DNA of 8,580 bases from Rhodobacteraceae bacterium UBA996 (lineage in GTDB: Bacteria; Pseudomonadota; Alphaproteobacteria; Rhodobacterales; Rhodobacteraceae). The stretch's first letter is position 1. Every line of letters begins with the position of its first letter. The stretch lies in NCBI GenBank assembly GCA_002291955.1, contig DBBA01000318.1, forward strand, positions 1-8,580. The letters run 5' to 3'. The notes under the pieces are model-generated. The model had not been told where the DNA came from. It did no database searches and saw nothing but the letters and a program-made list of their open reading frames with translations. This document shows, one piece after another, positions 1 to 5,197 of the stretch. The position numbers and the translations under genes were made by a program.

Positions 1-519
1 ACCGTGGCGCTCAAGGGCTTCAACGAGGACGAGCTGTTCCCGCTGGCCGACTGGTGCGCCCGGCGCGGCTTCGACCTGACCTTCATCGAGGTCATGCCGA
101 TGGGCGACCTCGGCGGCGAGGACCGGGTGGGCCAGTTCTGGTCGCTCGATGACGTCCGCGCGCGGCTCGCGGCGCGGTTCCGGCTGGACGAGCTGCCCGA
201 CCGCACGGGCGGCCCCGCGCGCTATGTCCGCGTGGCCGAGACCGGGCAGCGCATCGGCTTCATCACGCCGCTGAGCCACAACTTCTGTGAAAGCTGCAAC
301 CGGGTGCGGCTGACCTGTACGGGCGAATTGTACATGTGCTTGGGGCAGGAGGACATGGCCGACCTGCGCGCCCCCCTGCGCGCGTCGCCCGATGACGGAC
401 TGCTGCGGGACGCGATCCGGGCGGCGATTGCCCGCAAGCCCAAAGGGCACGACTTCGACTATTCGCGACAGCGCGCCGATGGTCAGGTCAGCCGCCACAT
501 GAGCCATACGGGCGGCTGA
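1..519 (+). CDS. moaA: GTP 3',8-cyclase MoaA, C-terminal part (5' end outside window)
   Basis: MoaA is the radical-SAM enzyme that rearranges GTP to 3',8-cyclo-7,8-dihydro-GTP, the first step of molybdenum cofactor synthesis in the cytoplasm. The reading frame is open from base 1, so the gene begins upstream and the GTG at 4 is internal; about 172 of the usual ~330 residues are present, and the N-terminal radical-SAM CX3CX2C motif lies outside. The visible part carries the second [4Fe-4S] site that binds GTP: Cys-X2-Cys-X13-Cys in the block FCESCNRVRLTCTG to MCLG, with the first Cys codon at 286-288. The protein ends in the conserved Gly-Gly tail (HTGG) that MoaA inserts toward its active site. 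No other moa gene is visible downstream; the next gene is convergent. Identification is firm from the cluster motif and the tail. Confidence 0.95.
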   Translation, partial: TVALKGFNEDELFPLADWCARRGFDLTFIEVMPMGDLGGEDRVGQFWSLDDVRARLAARFRLDELPDRTGGPARYVRVAETGQRIGFITPLSHNFCESCNRVRLTCTGELYMCLGQEDMADLRAPLRASPDDGLLRDAIRAAIARKPKGHDFDYSRQRADGQVSRHMSHTGG

Positions 520-535
520 CGCGCGGCGGGGGCGC

Positions 536-570
536 GGGGGGCTGTCTGCCCCCCATGGGCCTTGCGGCCC
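536..570. terminator. Two adjacent GC hairpins after moaA, probable terminator
   Basis: Two perfect stem-loops lie directly behind the moaA stop: GGGGGGC-TGTCT-GCCCCCC at 536-554 and GGGCC-TTGC-GGCCC at 557-570. They sit between convergent genes and could end transcription from either side. There is no U-tract after them, so classical intrinsic termination is not proven; GC hairpins without U-tracts are common between genes in high-GC alphaproteobacteria. Confidence 0.5.
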
Positions 571-638
571 GCCCGTGGACATGGTCCACGGGCGTTCGGG
601 CCTGAACAATGTCCACCGGACATCGTTCCGGGCGGCCC
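570..638. repeat. Two further inverted repeats in the moaA/glycosyltransferase gap
   Basis: The first is perfect, with 11-nt arms CGCCCGTGGAC (570-580) and GTCCACGGGCG (584-594) around the loop ATG. The second has 11-nt arms GAACAATGTCC (604-614) and GGACATCGTTC (618-628) with one mismatch, and it is enclosed by GGGCC (598-602) and GGCCC (634-638). With the hairpins at 536-570 they fill almost the whole gap. They could be a bidirectional terminator, or a copy of a dispersed intergenic repeat family. No reading frame here looks like a protein. Confidence 0.6.
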
Positions 639-641
639 TCA

Positions 642-676
642 CCCCCCAAGGATATTTGGGACAGGATGAAGGGGAA
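642..676 (-). repeat. Rhodobacterales-type intergenic motif with small hairpin
   Basis: The stretch contains CCCCCCAAGGATATTTGGG followed by ACAGGATGAAG. It lies immediately downstream (minus strand) of the glycosyltransferase stop. From memory, very similar pyrimidine/GATATTT/AGATGAA blocks recur after genes across Rhodobacteraceae genomes; that recollection is unverified here. CCCAA (645-649) and TTGGG (656-660) form a short stem around GGATAT. It may act as a 3'-end processing or termination element for the minus-strand gene. Confidence 0.45.
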
Positions 677-679
677 GCG

Positions 680-1483
680 TCAGACCCAGTCGGCCCCGAG
701 GTCGGCGCGGGCGCGGTCGATCCAGTGATCCTGGAGCCAGGGCGTCGCCCGGCAGGCTCGCAGCAGGTTGCCGAGGTGCCCGGCCACCGCCTCGTGCATC
801 TTGGGGCGGCCGTGGAAGCAGACGACGCGCGCATCCGCGGGCAGGCGCGCGGGACGCAGCCAGTTGAGCGGCGGCAGGTCGAGGCAGTCGTGCTTGAAGC
901 TGACGACCTGCGCGGGCGGCAGGTAGGCAAAGGCGCCCTTGGACTGCGCCAGCGTGGAGGTGTAGCGCTGTTCGCTGCCGCGCGCGCGGGCGACCTCGCC
1001 CGACGGGTCGGCGGCGAGGGTGTCGTAGAGCCAGGGGTGACGTGCGGGGTCGAAGCGGAACACCGACCCGTGCCCGGTGGGCCGGCCGCGCCGCGCCTCG
1101 ACCCAGTCGGCGCGCATGGCGACGGTGCCGGGCGCATGGTGCAGGATGTCGTCGAGCGGGCCGGTGATGACCACATCCAGGTCGAAGCCCAGCACGGGGC
1201 CGGTCAGTCCCGGGATCAGCCCGGGGCGGAACAGGCTGACCTTGCGCATCGCGCCCTTGCGCTGCGCGATCGCCAGTGCCGCCTGCATGGCCGCGTGGAA
1301 CGGCTCCACCGGCAGGGGCAGGTGCTCCACATCCGGATGCAGGCCGCGCGTATCCTCGGTCATACACAGGAACCGCACCGGCGTGGACAAGTTTCGCCGC
1401 ACGCCCGAATACAGGCGATTGACATACTCCGGGCCAAAGGCGGTGCCCCACTTGATGCAGGCGACGGTGGCAGTCTGGGTCAT
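680..1483 (-). CDS. Putative glycosyltransferase (GT-A-like, DxD motif)
   Basis: This 267-residue cytoplasmic protein looks like a small nucleotide-sugar-dependent glycosyltransferase. It opens with a beta-strand start (TATVACIKWGTAFGPEYVNRL, about residues 4-24), then a VRFLCMTEDTRGL block typical of GT-A folds. GFDLDVVITGPLDDIL (99-114) contains the Asp-Leu-Asp at 101-103 that would bind the metal and sugar nucleotide. Near the C-terminus, VVCFHGRPKMHE (220-231) matches the His-Gly-Lys/Arg-Pro-Lys segment seen in related transferases. There is no signal peptide and no membrane segment. The ATG at 1483 is preferred over upstream extension to 1693, because homology-like sequence begins there and a weak GGGA lies 7 nt upstream. 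It stands alone, divergent from the DUF2934 gene and convergent with moaA, so acceptor and donor cannot be deduced. The fold assignment is an inference from motifs. Confidence 0.75.
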   Translation of the reverse strand: MTQTATVACIKWGTAFGPEYVNRLYSGVRRNLSTPVRFLCMTEDTRGLHPDVEHLPLPVEPFHAAMQAALAIAQRKGAMRKVSLFRPGLIPGLTGPVLGFDLDVVITGPLDDILHHAPGTVAMRADWVEARRGRPTGHGSVFRFDPARHPWLYDTLAADPSGEVARARGSEQRYTSTLAQSKGAFAYLPPAQVVSFKHDCLDLPPLNWLRPARLPADARVVCFHGRPKMHEAVAGHLGNLLRACRATPWLQDHWIDRARADLGADWV

Positions 1484-1601
1484 CGTGCGGTCCCGCGTGC
1501 GGTGCGGGTGCCGTGCTAGCCCGCCCGGGCGCGAAGGGAAAGGGCGCAGCCCGCAACGTGGCCCGCAGGGCACGGGGTCGTGCTGCGATGCGGCACAAGG
1601 C

Positions 1602-1630
1602 TTGAGCGGATGCAGCACAACCCTTAGGAT
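1602..1630 (+). promoter_or_regulatory. Candidate sigma-70-type promoter for the DUF2934 gene
   Basis: TTGAGC (1602-1607) and TAGGAT (1625-1630) are separated by exactly 17 bp, and each matches four of six consensus positions. A start near 1637 would give a leader of about 49 nt to the ATG at 1686. The 202-bp gap at 1484-1685 lies between divergent genes and holds no other gene that I can support. I found no convincing matching promoter for the minus-strand gene. Confidence 0.45.
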
Positions 1631-1685
1631 CCGCGCGCCAAACGTGCGGCCCGTCGAGGGGTCGCCAGCCGAAGGGAACCCGCCG

Positions 1686-1928
1686 ATGACCACCCCGATG
1701 ATCGACGAGGCACGCGTTGCCGAGAAGGCCTATGAACTCTGGCTTGCCGAAGGCCAGCCCGAGGGCAGGCAGGACGAACACTGGTACCGCGCCATCGACG
1801 CGCTGACCGTGCCGGTGCCGAAGAAGACCCGGCGCGCCCCCGCGGCCAAGACCGTGGCGCCAAAGGCCGCCGACGCTGACGCGACCGCGAAGCCGAAGCG
1901 GGCGCGCGCGCCCAAGACCGCCGCCTGA
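1686..1928 (+). CDS. DUF2934 domain protein with basic Ala/Lys-rich tail
   Basis: A protein of 80 residues. Residues about 7-38 (DEARVAEKAYELWLAEGQPE followed by GRQDEHWYRA) match the DUF2934 pattern, a short helical domain with the core AYELWxxxGxPxGRxxxHW whose function is unknown. Residues 45-80 are a low-complexity tail rich in Ala, Lys, Pro and Arg (KKTRRAP, KPKRARAPKTAA), resembling histone-H1-like or nucleic-acid-binding tails. The ATG at 1686 is supported by an AAGGGA Shine-Dalgarno at 1672-1677 and by the domain starting straight after it. No signal peptide or membrane segment is visible. It is probably transcribed alone, since hairpins follow it and the next gene has its own operator. 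A role in nucleic-acid binding is only a guess from composition. Confidence 0.8.
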   Translation: MTTPMIDEARVAEKAYELWLAEGQPEGRQDEHWYRAIDALTVPVPKKTRRAPAAKTVAPKAADADATAKPKRARAPKTAA

Positions 1929-1946
1929 CATCCCGCCACCCGGCGC

Positions 1947-1972
1947 CGGGGCCTGCCCCGCCCCGGGGCGGC
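1947..1972 (+). terminator. Possible GC hairpin terminator after the DUF2934 gene
   Basis: CGGGG (1947-1951) and CCCCG (1956-1960) form a stem with loop CCTG. An overlapping perfect palindrome CCGCCCCGGGGCGG follows, so two mutually exclusive hairpins are possible. There is no U-tract. The position, about 20 bp past the stop and before the ars operator, suits a terminator, but the evidence is structural only. Confidence 0.35.
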
Positions 1973-1984
1973 ACCCCGTTGCAC

Positions 1985-2001
1985 TCCCGGGTCCCGGGAC
2001 C
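1985..2001. repeat. Overlapping palindromes upstream of the ars operon
   Basis: TCCCGGGTCCCGGGA (1985-1999) is a perfect odd-centred palindrome made of two CCCGGG units one base apart. It overlaps the perfect 12-bp palindrome GGTCCCGGGACC (1990-2001). It lies about 60 bp upstream of the ars inverted repeat. It may be a protein-binding site or just GC-rich chance. Confidence 0.35.
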
Positions 2002-2061
2002 GGCGCAGGTTCATGTCGTGCCGGCATCCGGGCGTCACGAACCCTTCACTGGACCTGCGTT

Positions 2062-2095
2062 GATATTTCCATGATTTATGAATCATGGAAATATC
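2062..2095. promoter_or_regulatory. Long inverted repeat, probable ArsR operator overlapping the start codon
   Basis: GATATTTCCATGATT (2062-2076) and AATCATGGAAATATC (2081-2095) are perfect 15-nt inverted arms around TATG. The element is AT-rich in very GC-rich surroundings, as expected for an operator or promoter. ArsR/SmtB dimers bind imperfect AT-rich palindromes at their own promoters, and this one directly precedes an ArsR-type gene. Its right arm contains the ATG (2085-2087) of that gene. I could not place a convincing -35/-10 pair here. If transcribed with a leader, the repeat would also form a hairpin hiding the start codon. Confidence 0.75.
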
Positions 2096-2924
2096 CGCTG
2101 CCACCCACGCCTTTGCCACCCTCGGCCATCCCGGCCGCATGGCGGTGTTCCGGCTGCTCATGCGCTTTGCCCCGCGGGGCGTCCGCCCGACCGAGATCGC
2201 GGATGCCCTGGGCCTGAAGCCCAACACCCTGTCGCACCACCTGGCGGACCTGACCGCGTCCGGCCTTGTCACCGTCGAACGCCGGGGCCGGTCGCTGTTC
2301 TATGCCATCGACCTGGAGGCGACCGAAGCCCTGGTCGGCCATCTGGCGCTCGACATGGGCCGTGCGCGGCCGGACCTGCTCGCCCCCCTTCTTGCCACCC
2401 GAAAGGACACCGCCATGCGGGACACCGATTTCGACGTGCTGTTCATCTGCTCGGGCAATTCCGCACGGTCGATCTTTGCCGAGGCGCTGCTGCGCGACCT
2501 CGGGAGGGGCAAGTTCCAGGCGTTCTCGGCAGGCACCCGGCCCGGCACCGCGCTCAATCCCTTCGCGCTCGAGGTGCTGGAACGCAACGGCCACGACATC
2601 ACCAGCCTGCGGTCCAAGCACATCTCGGAATTCCAGGGGCCCGGCGCCCCGGTGATGGATTTCGTCTTCACCGTCTGCGACACGGCCGCGGCCGAGGAAT
2701 GCCCGCCCTGGCCCGGCCAGCCCATCACCGGCCACTGGGGTCTGCCCGACCCGGTGAAGGCGGCGGGCACGGACGCGGAAAAGGCGCTGGTGTTCGCCCA
2801 GACCTATGCAAGCCTGCGCCGCCGGATCACGGCTTTCGTCGCCCTGCCCTTCGACAGCCTGTCGCGCCTGTCCCTGCAATCGCGCGTCGATGCCATCGGC
2901 GCCGACGACACGGCCAGGGCCTGA
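2085..2924 (+). CDS. arsRC: ArsR-ArsC fusion: winged-helix repressor plus LMW-phosphatase-type arsenate reductase
   Basis: The product has 279 residues and two domains. Residues about 5-95 are an ArsR/SmtB winged helix; TEIADALGLKPNTLSHHLAD (36-55) is the helix-turn-helix and VERRGRSLFYAID the wing. Residues about 115-255 are a low-molecular-weight-phosphatase-type ArsC: VLFICSGNSARSIFAEA carries the C-X5-R P-loop (Cys122, Arg128), Cys198 and Cys206 in VCDTAAAEECPPWPG are the relay thiols of thioredoxin-coupled reductases, and HWGLPDP (217-223) has the expected general-acid Asp222. It likely represses the operon and may reduce arsenate to arsenite. The ArsR half has no cysteine; the first Cys is 122. 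The start is forced: an in-frame TGA lies at 2079-2081 and the domain begins at once. No Shine-Dalgarno is visible, so a leaderless mRNA is possible. The next gene starts 5 bp after the stop. Confidence 0.93.
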   Translation: MEISAATHAFATLGHPGRMAVFRLLMRFAPRGVRPTEIADALGLKPNTLSHHLADLTASGLVTVERRGRSLFYAIDLEATEALVGHLALDMGRARPDLLAPLLATRKDTAMRDTDFDVLFICSGNSARSIFAEALLRDLGRGKFQAFSAGTRPGTALNPFALEVLERNGHDITSLRSKHISEFQGPGAPVMDFVFTVCDTAAAEECPPWPGQPITGHWGLPDPVKAAGTDAEKALVFAQTYASLRRRITAFVALPFDSLSRLSLQSRVDAIGADDTARA

Positions 2925-2929
2925 CACCC

Positions 2930-3937
2930 ATGCCCCGGATTGCCCTGAACGGCCTTGGCCGGATCGGAAAGCTTGTCCTGCGCGACCTGATCGACACGGG
3001 TGCGGGCGGCGAGATCGCCCTTGTGAACGACCCCGCCGGGGACGCCGCGCAGCACGCGCTCCTGATGGAGTTCGACAGCGTCCACGGCCGCTGGACGACC
3101 CCGGTCAGCCACACCGCCGACAGCCTGACCCTTGGTGGCCGGACCATCTGCCTGACGCAGGAGAAGTCGATCGAGGCGCTGCCACTGGCCGCCCTTGGCG
3201 TCGATATCGTCATCGACTGCACCGGCGTGTTCAAGACGGCGGCCAAGGTCGCACCCTACTTCGCCGCGGGGGTGCGCAAGGTCATCGTCAGTGCCCCGGT
3301 CAAGGACGGCGGGGCACTGAACCTGGTCTACGGGGTGAACCACCACCTCTACGACGGCTCGCAAACCCTTGTCACCGAAGCCTCCTGCACGACGAACTGC
3401 CTTGCTCCGGTGGTCAAGGTGATCCACGAGGGGCTGGGCATCCGGCACGGCTCGATCACCACGATCCACGACGTGACCAACACCCAGACGATGGTGGACC
3501 GCCCGGCCAAGGACATGCGCCGCGCGCGGTCGGCGCTTCTGAACCTGATCCCGACGACCACCGGATCGGCCACGGCGATCACGCTCATCTACCCCGAACT
3601 CAAGGGCCGCCTGAACGGCCATGCGGTGCGGGTGCCCTTGCTCAACGCGTCCCTCACCGATGCCGTGTTCGAGGTCGAACGCCCCACCACGCCCGAGGAG
3701 GTGAACGCCCTGTTCGCCGCCGCCGCCGAAGGCCCGCTCCGGGGCATCCTGGGGTTCGAGGCGCGCGAGCTTGTGTCGTCGGACTTCCTGAACGACCGGC
3801 GGTCGTCCATCGTGGACGGGCCCTCCACCATGGTGGTCAACGGCACGCAGGTGAAGGTCTTTGCCTGGTACGACAACGAATGGGGCTATGCCTGTCGGCT
3901 GGCCGACATCGTGCGGATGGTGGCGGGCGCCCTGTGA
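2930..3937 (+). CDS. gap: ArsJ-associated glyceraldehyde-3-phosphate dehydrogenase
   Basis: This is a cytoplasmic NAD-dependent dehydrogenase of 335 residues, the normal GAPDH length. In ars operons the enzyme uses arsenate instead of phosphate and makes 1-arseno-3-phosphoglycerate, the ArsJ substrate. Visible features are the Rossmann loop IALNGLGRIGK (4-14), Asn33-Asp34 for NAD ribose binding, the active site ASCTTNCLAP (151-160) with catalytic Cys153, His180 in TTIHDVTNTQ, the phosphate-site segment IPTTTGSA (207-214), Arg234 in HAVRVP and the C-terminal WYDNEWGY (313-320). RVPLLNASLTDAVFEV (234-249) departs from the usual P-x-NVSVVDL stretch of housekeeping GapA, consistent with the ars branch. 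The ATG at 2930 follows the arsRC stop by 5 bp with an AGGG about 10 nt upstream, and the stop overlaps the arsJ start, so the three genes are translationally coupled. GAPDH identity is certain; the ars role comes from context. Confidence 0.95.
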   Translation: MPRIALNGLGRIGKLVLRDLIDTGAGGEIALVNDPAGDAAQHALLMEFDSVHGRWTTPVSHTADSLTLGGRTICLTQEKSIEALPLAALGVDIVIDCTGVFKTAAKVAPYFAAGVRKVIVSAPVKDGGALNLVYGVNHHLYDGSQTLVTEASCTTNCLAPVVKVIHEGLGIRHGSITTIHDVTNTQTMVDRPAKDMRRARSALLNLIPTTTGSATAITLIYPELKGRLNGHAVRVPLLNASLTDAVFEVERPTTPEEVNALFAAAAEGPLRGILGFEARELVSSDFLNDRRSSIVDGPSTMVVNGTQVKVFAWYDNEWGYACRLADIVRMVAGAL

Positions 3938-5193
3938 CCACGCCGAACCCGTTGCGCGCCTATGCCGCCGTCACCGCGGCCTACTGGGCGTTCATGCTGT
4001 CGGATGGCGCGCTGCGGATGCTGGTGCTGCTGCACTTCAACAGCCTCGGCTTCACGCCGATCCAGCTGGCATGGCTGTTCCTGCTGTATGAACTCGCCGG
4101 GATCGTCACGAACCTCGCCGCCGGGTGGCTCGCCGCGCGGTTTGGCCTTGCCGCGACGCTGTACGGCGGGCTGGCCCTTCAGATCGGCGCGCTGGTGGCG
4201 CTGGCGCAGCTTGACCCCGGCTGGGGGATCGCGGCGTCGGTCGCCTTCGTCATGGCGGTGCAGGGGGTGTCGGGCGTGGCCAAGGACCTGGCCAAGATGT
4301 CCTCCAAATCCGCGGTCAAGCTCCTCGCCCCGGCCGAGGCTGGCGGCCTGTTCCGCTGGGTCGCGGCGCTGACGGGATCGAAGAACGCGGTCAAGGGCCT
4401 GGGCTTCTTCCTGGGCGCGGCCCTGCTGGCGCTGGCGGGGTTCCAGACCTCCGTCTGGGCGATGGCGGCCGTGCTGGCCGTCATCCTGCTCGCGGTCGCG
4501 CTGTTCCTGCCCCCGGGCCTGCCCGGCCGGATGAAGTCCGAGGACGCCTGGGGCGGCTGGCGGTCGCAGGACCCGCGCGTGAACCGCCTGTCGCTCGCCC
4601 GCCTGTTCCTGTTCGGCGCGCGGGACGTGTGGTTCGTCGTCGGCATCCCGGTCTATTTCCAGACGGTCCTGTCCGACGGCACGGCCGAGGGGCGGCGCGA
4701 GGCGTTCTTCCTGATCGGCAGTTTCCTGGCGCTGTGGATCATCGCCTATGGCGCGGTCCAGGCCGCCGCCCCCCGCATCCTGGGCGCCCGCACCCAACCC
4801 GGGGGCGCGATGACCGCCAAGGCGATCCTGTGGGCGGGGCTTCTGGTGCCGATCCCGTTCCTGCTGGCCGCCGCTGCCTGGGCCGCGGGGGATCCCGCGC
4901 CCTGGCTGACCGCCACGCTGATCGGGGGCCTTCTGGTCTTCGGCTTCGTCTTCGCGGTGAACTCCTCGGTCCACTCCTACCTGATCCTGGCCTACGGCGA
5001 TGCCGACCGGATCACGCGCGACGTGGGGTTCTACTACATGGCCAATGCCGCCGGGCGGCTGACCGGCACGCTGCTGTCGGGCCTCAGCTACCAGATGGGC
5101 GGTCTGCCCCTGTGCCTTGCGACAGCAGGGACCATGGCGCTGGCCAGCTGGATCGCCGCCCGGCGCCTGGCGTCGCCCGGACTGGCGGCCTGA
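3934..5193 (+). CDS. arsJ: ArsJ, MFS exporter of 1-arseno-3-phosphoglycerate
   Basis: ArsJ is an inner-membrane major facilitator transporter that expels the arsenylated triose made by the co-encoded GAPDH; outside, the ester hydrolyses to arsenate. The protein has 419 residues and many hydrophobic segments, for example around 12-35, 43-66, 75-92, 97-113, 155-192, 232-245, 257-280, 297-318, 325-352 and 392-410. GVSGVAKDLAKMSSKSAVKL (111-130) and LTGSKNAVKGLGFFLG (146-161) are characteristic of ArsJ rather than of general MFS drug pumps, as is NSSVHSYLILAY (343-354). The start is GTG at 3934 inside GTGA, overlapping the GAPDH stop by 4 bp, which implies coupled translation; homologous sequence begins there. 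It is the last gene of the operon and ends 4 bp from a convergent gene, with no terminator between. I am confident of the family; transport activity is inferred. Confidence 0.94.
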   Translation: MTTPNPLRAYAAVTAAYWAFMLSDGALRMLVLLHFNSLGFTPIQLAWLFLLYELAGIVTNLAAGWLAARFGLAATLYGGLALQIGALVALAQLDPGWGIAASVAFVMAVQGVSGVAKDLAKMSSKSAVKLLAPAEAGGLFRWVAALTGSKNAVKGLGFFLGAALLALAGFQTSVWAMAAVLAVILLAVALFLPPGLPGRMKSEDAWGGWRSQDPRVNRLSLARLFLFGARDVWFVVGIPVYFQTVLSDGTAEGRREAFFLIGSFLALWIIAYGAVQAAAPRILGARTQPGGAMTAKAILWAGLLVPIPFLLAAAAWAAGDPAPWLTATLIGGLLVFGFVFAVNSSVHSYLILAYGDADRITRDVGFYYMANAAGRLTGTLLSGLSYQMGGLPLCLATAGTMALASWIAARRLASPGLAA

Positions 5194-5197
5194 CCCC

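Noticed and set aside
639..2027. A 462-residue minus-strand ORF and a 314-residue plus-strand ORF (575-1519) over the glycosyltransferase.
   Set aside because: Both are Arg/Pro/Gly-rich shadows in high-GC DNA, while the frame at 680-1483 has a coherent protein with a DxD motif.
2060..2065. TTGATA as the -35 box of an ars promoter.
   Set aside because: A 16-18 bp spacing would put the -10 over the ATG with no good hexamer, and transcription would start inside the gene.
2078..2929. The GAPDH reading frame is open through the whole of arsRC, which could suggest a 619-residue fusion starting at ATG 2078.
   Set aside because: The extra residues are Pro/Arg/His-rich out-of-frame translation of arsRC, and GAPDH homology starts exactly at the ATG at 2930.
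2806..3933. An N-terminal extension of ArsJ overlapping GAPDH in another frame.
   Set aside because: The extension is a low-complexity shadow of GAPDH; the ArsJ membrane protein begins at the GTG at 3934.
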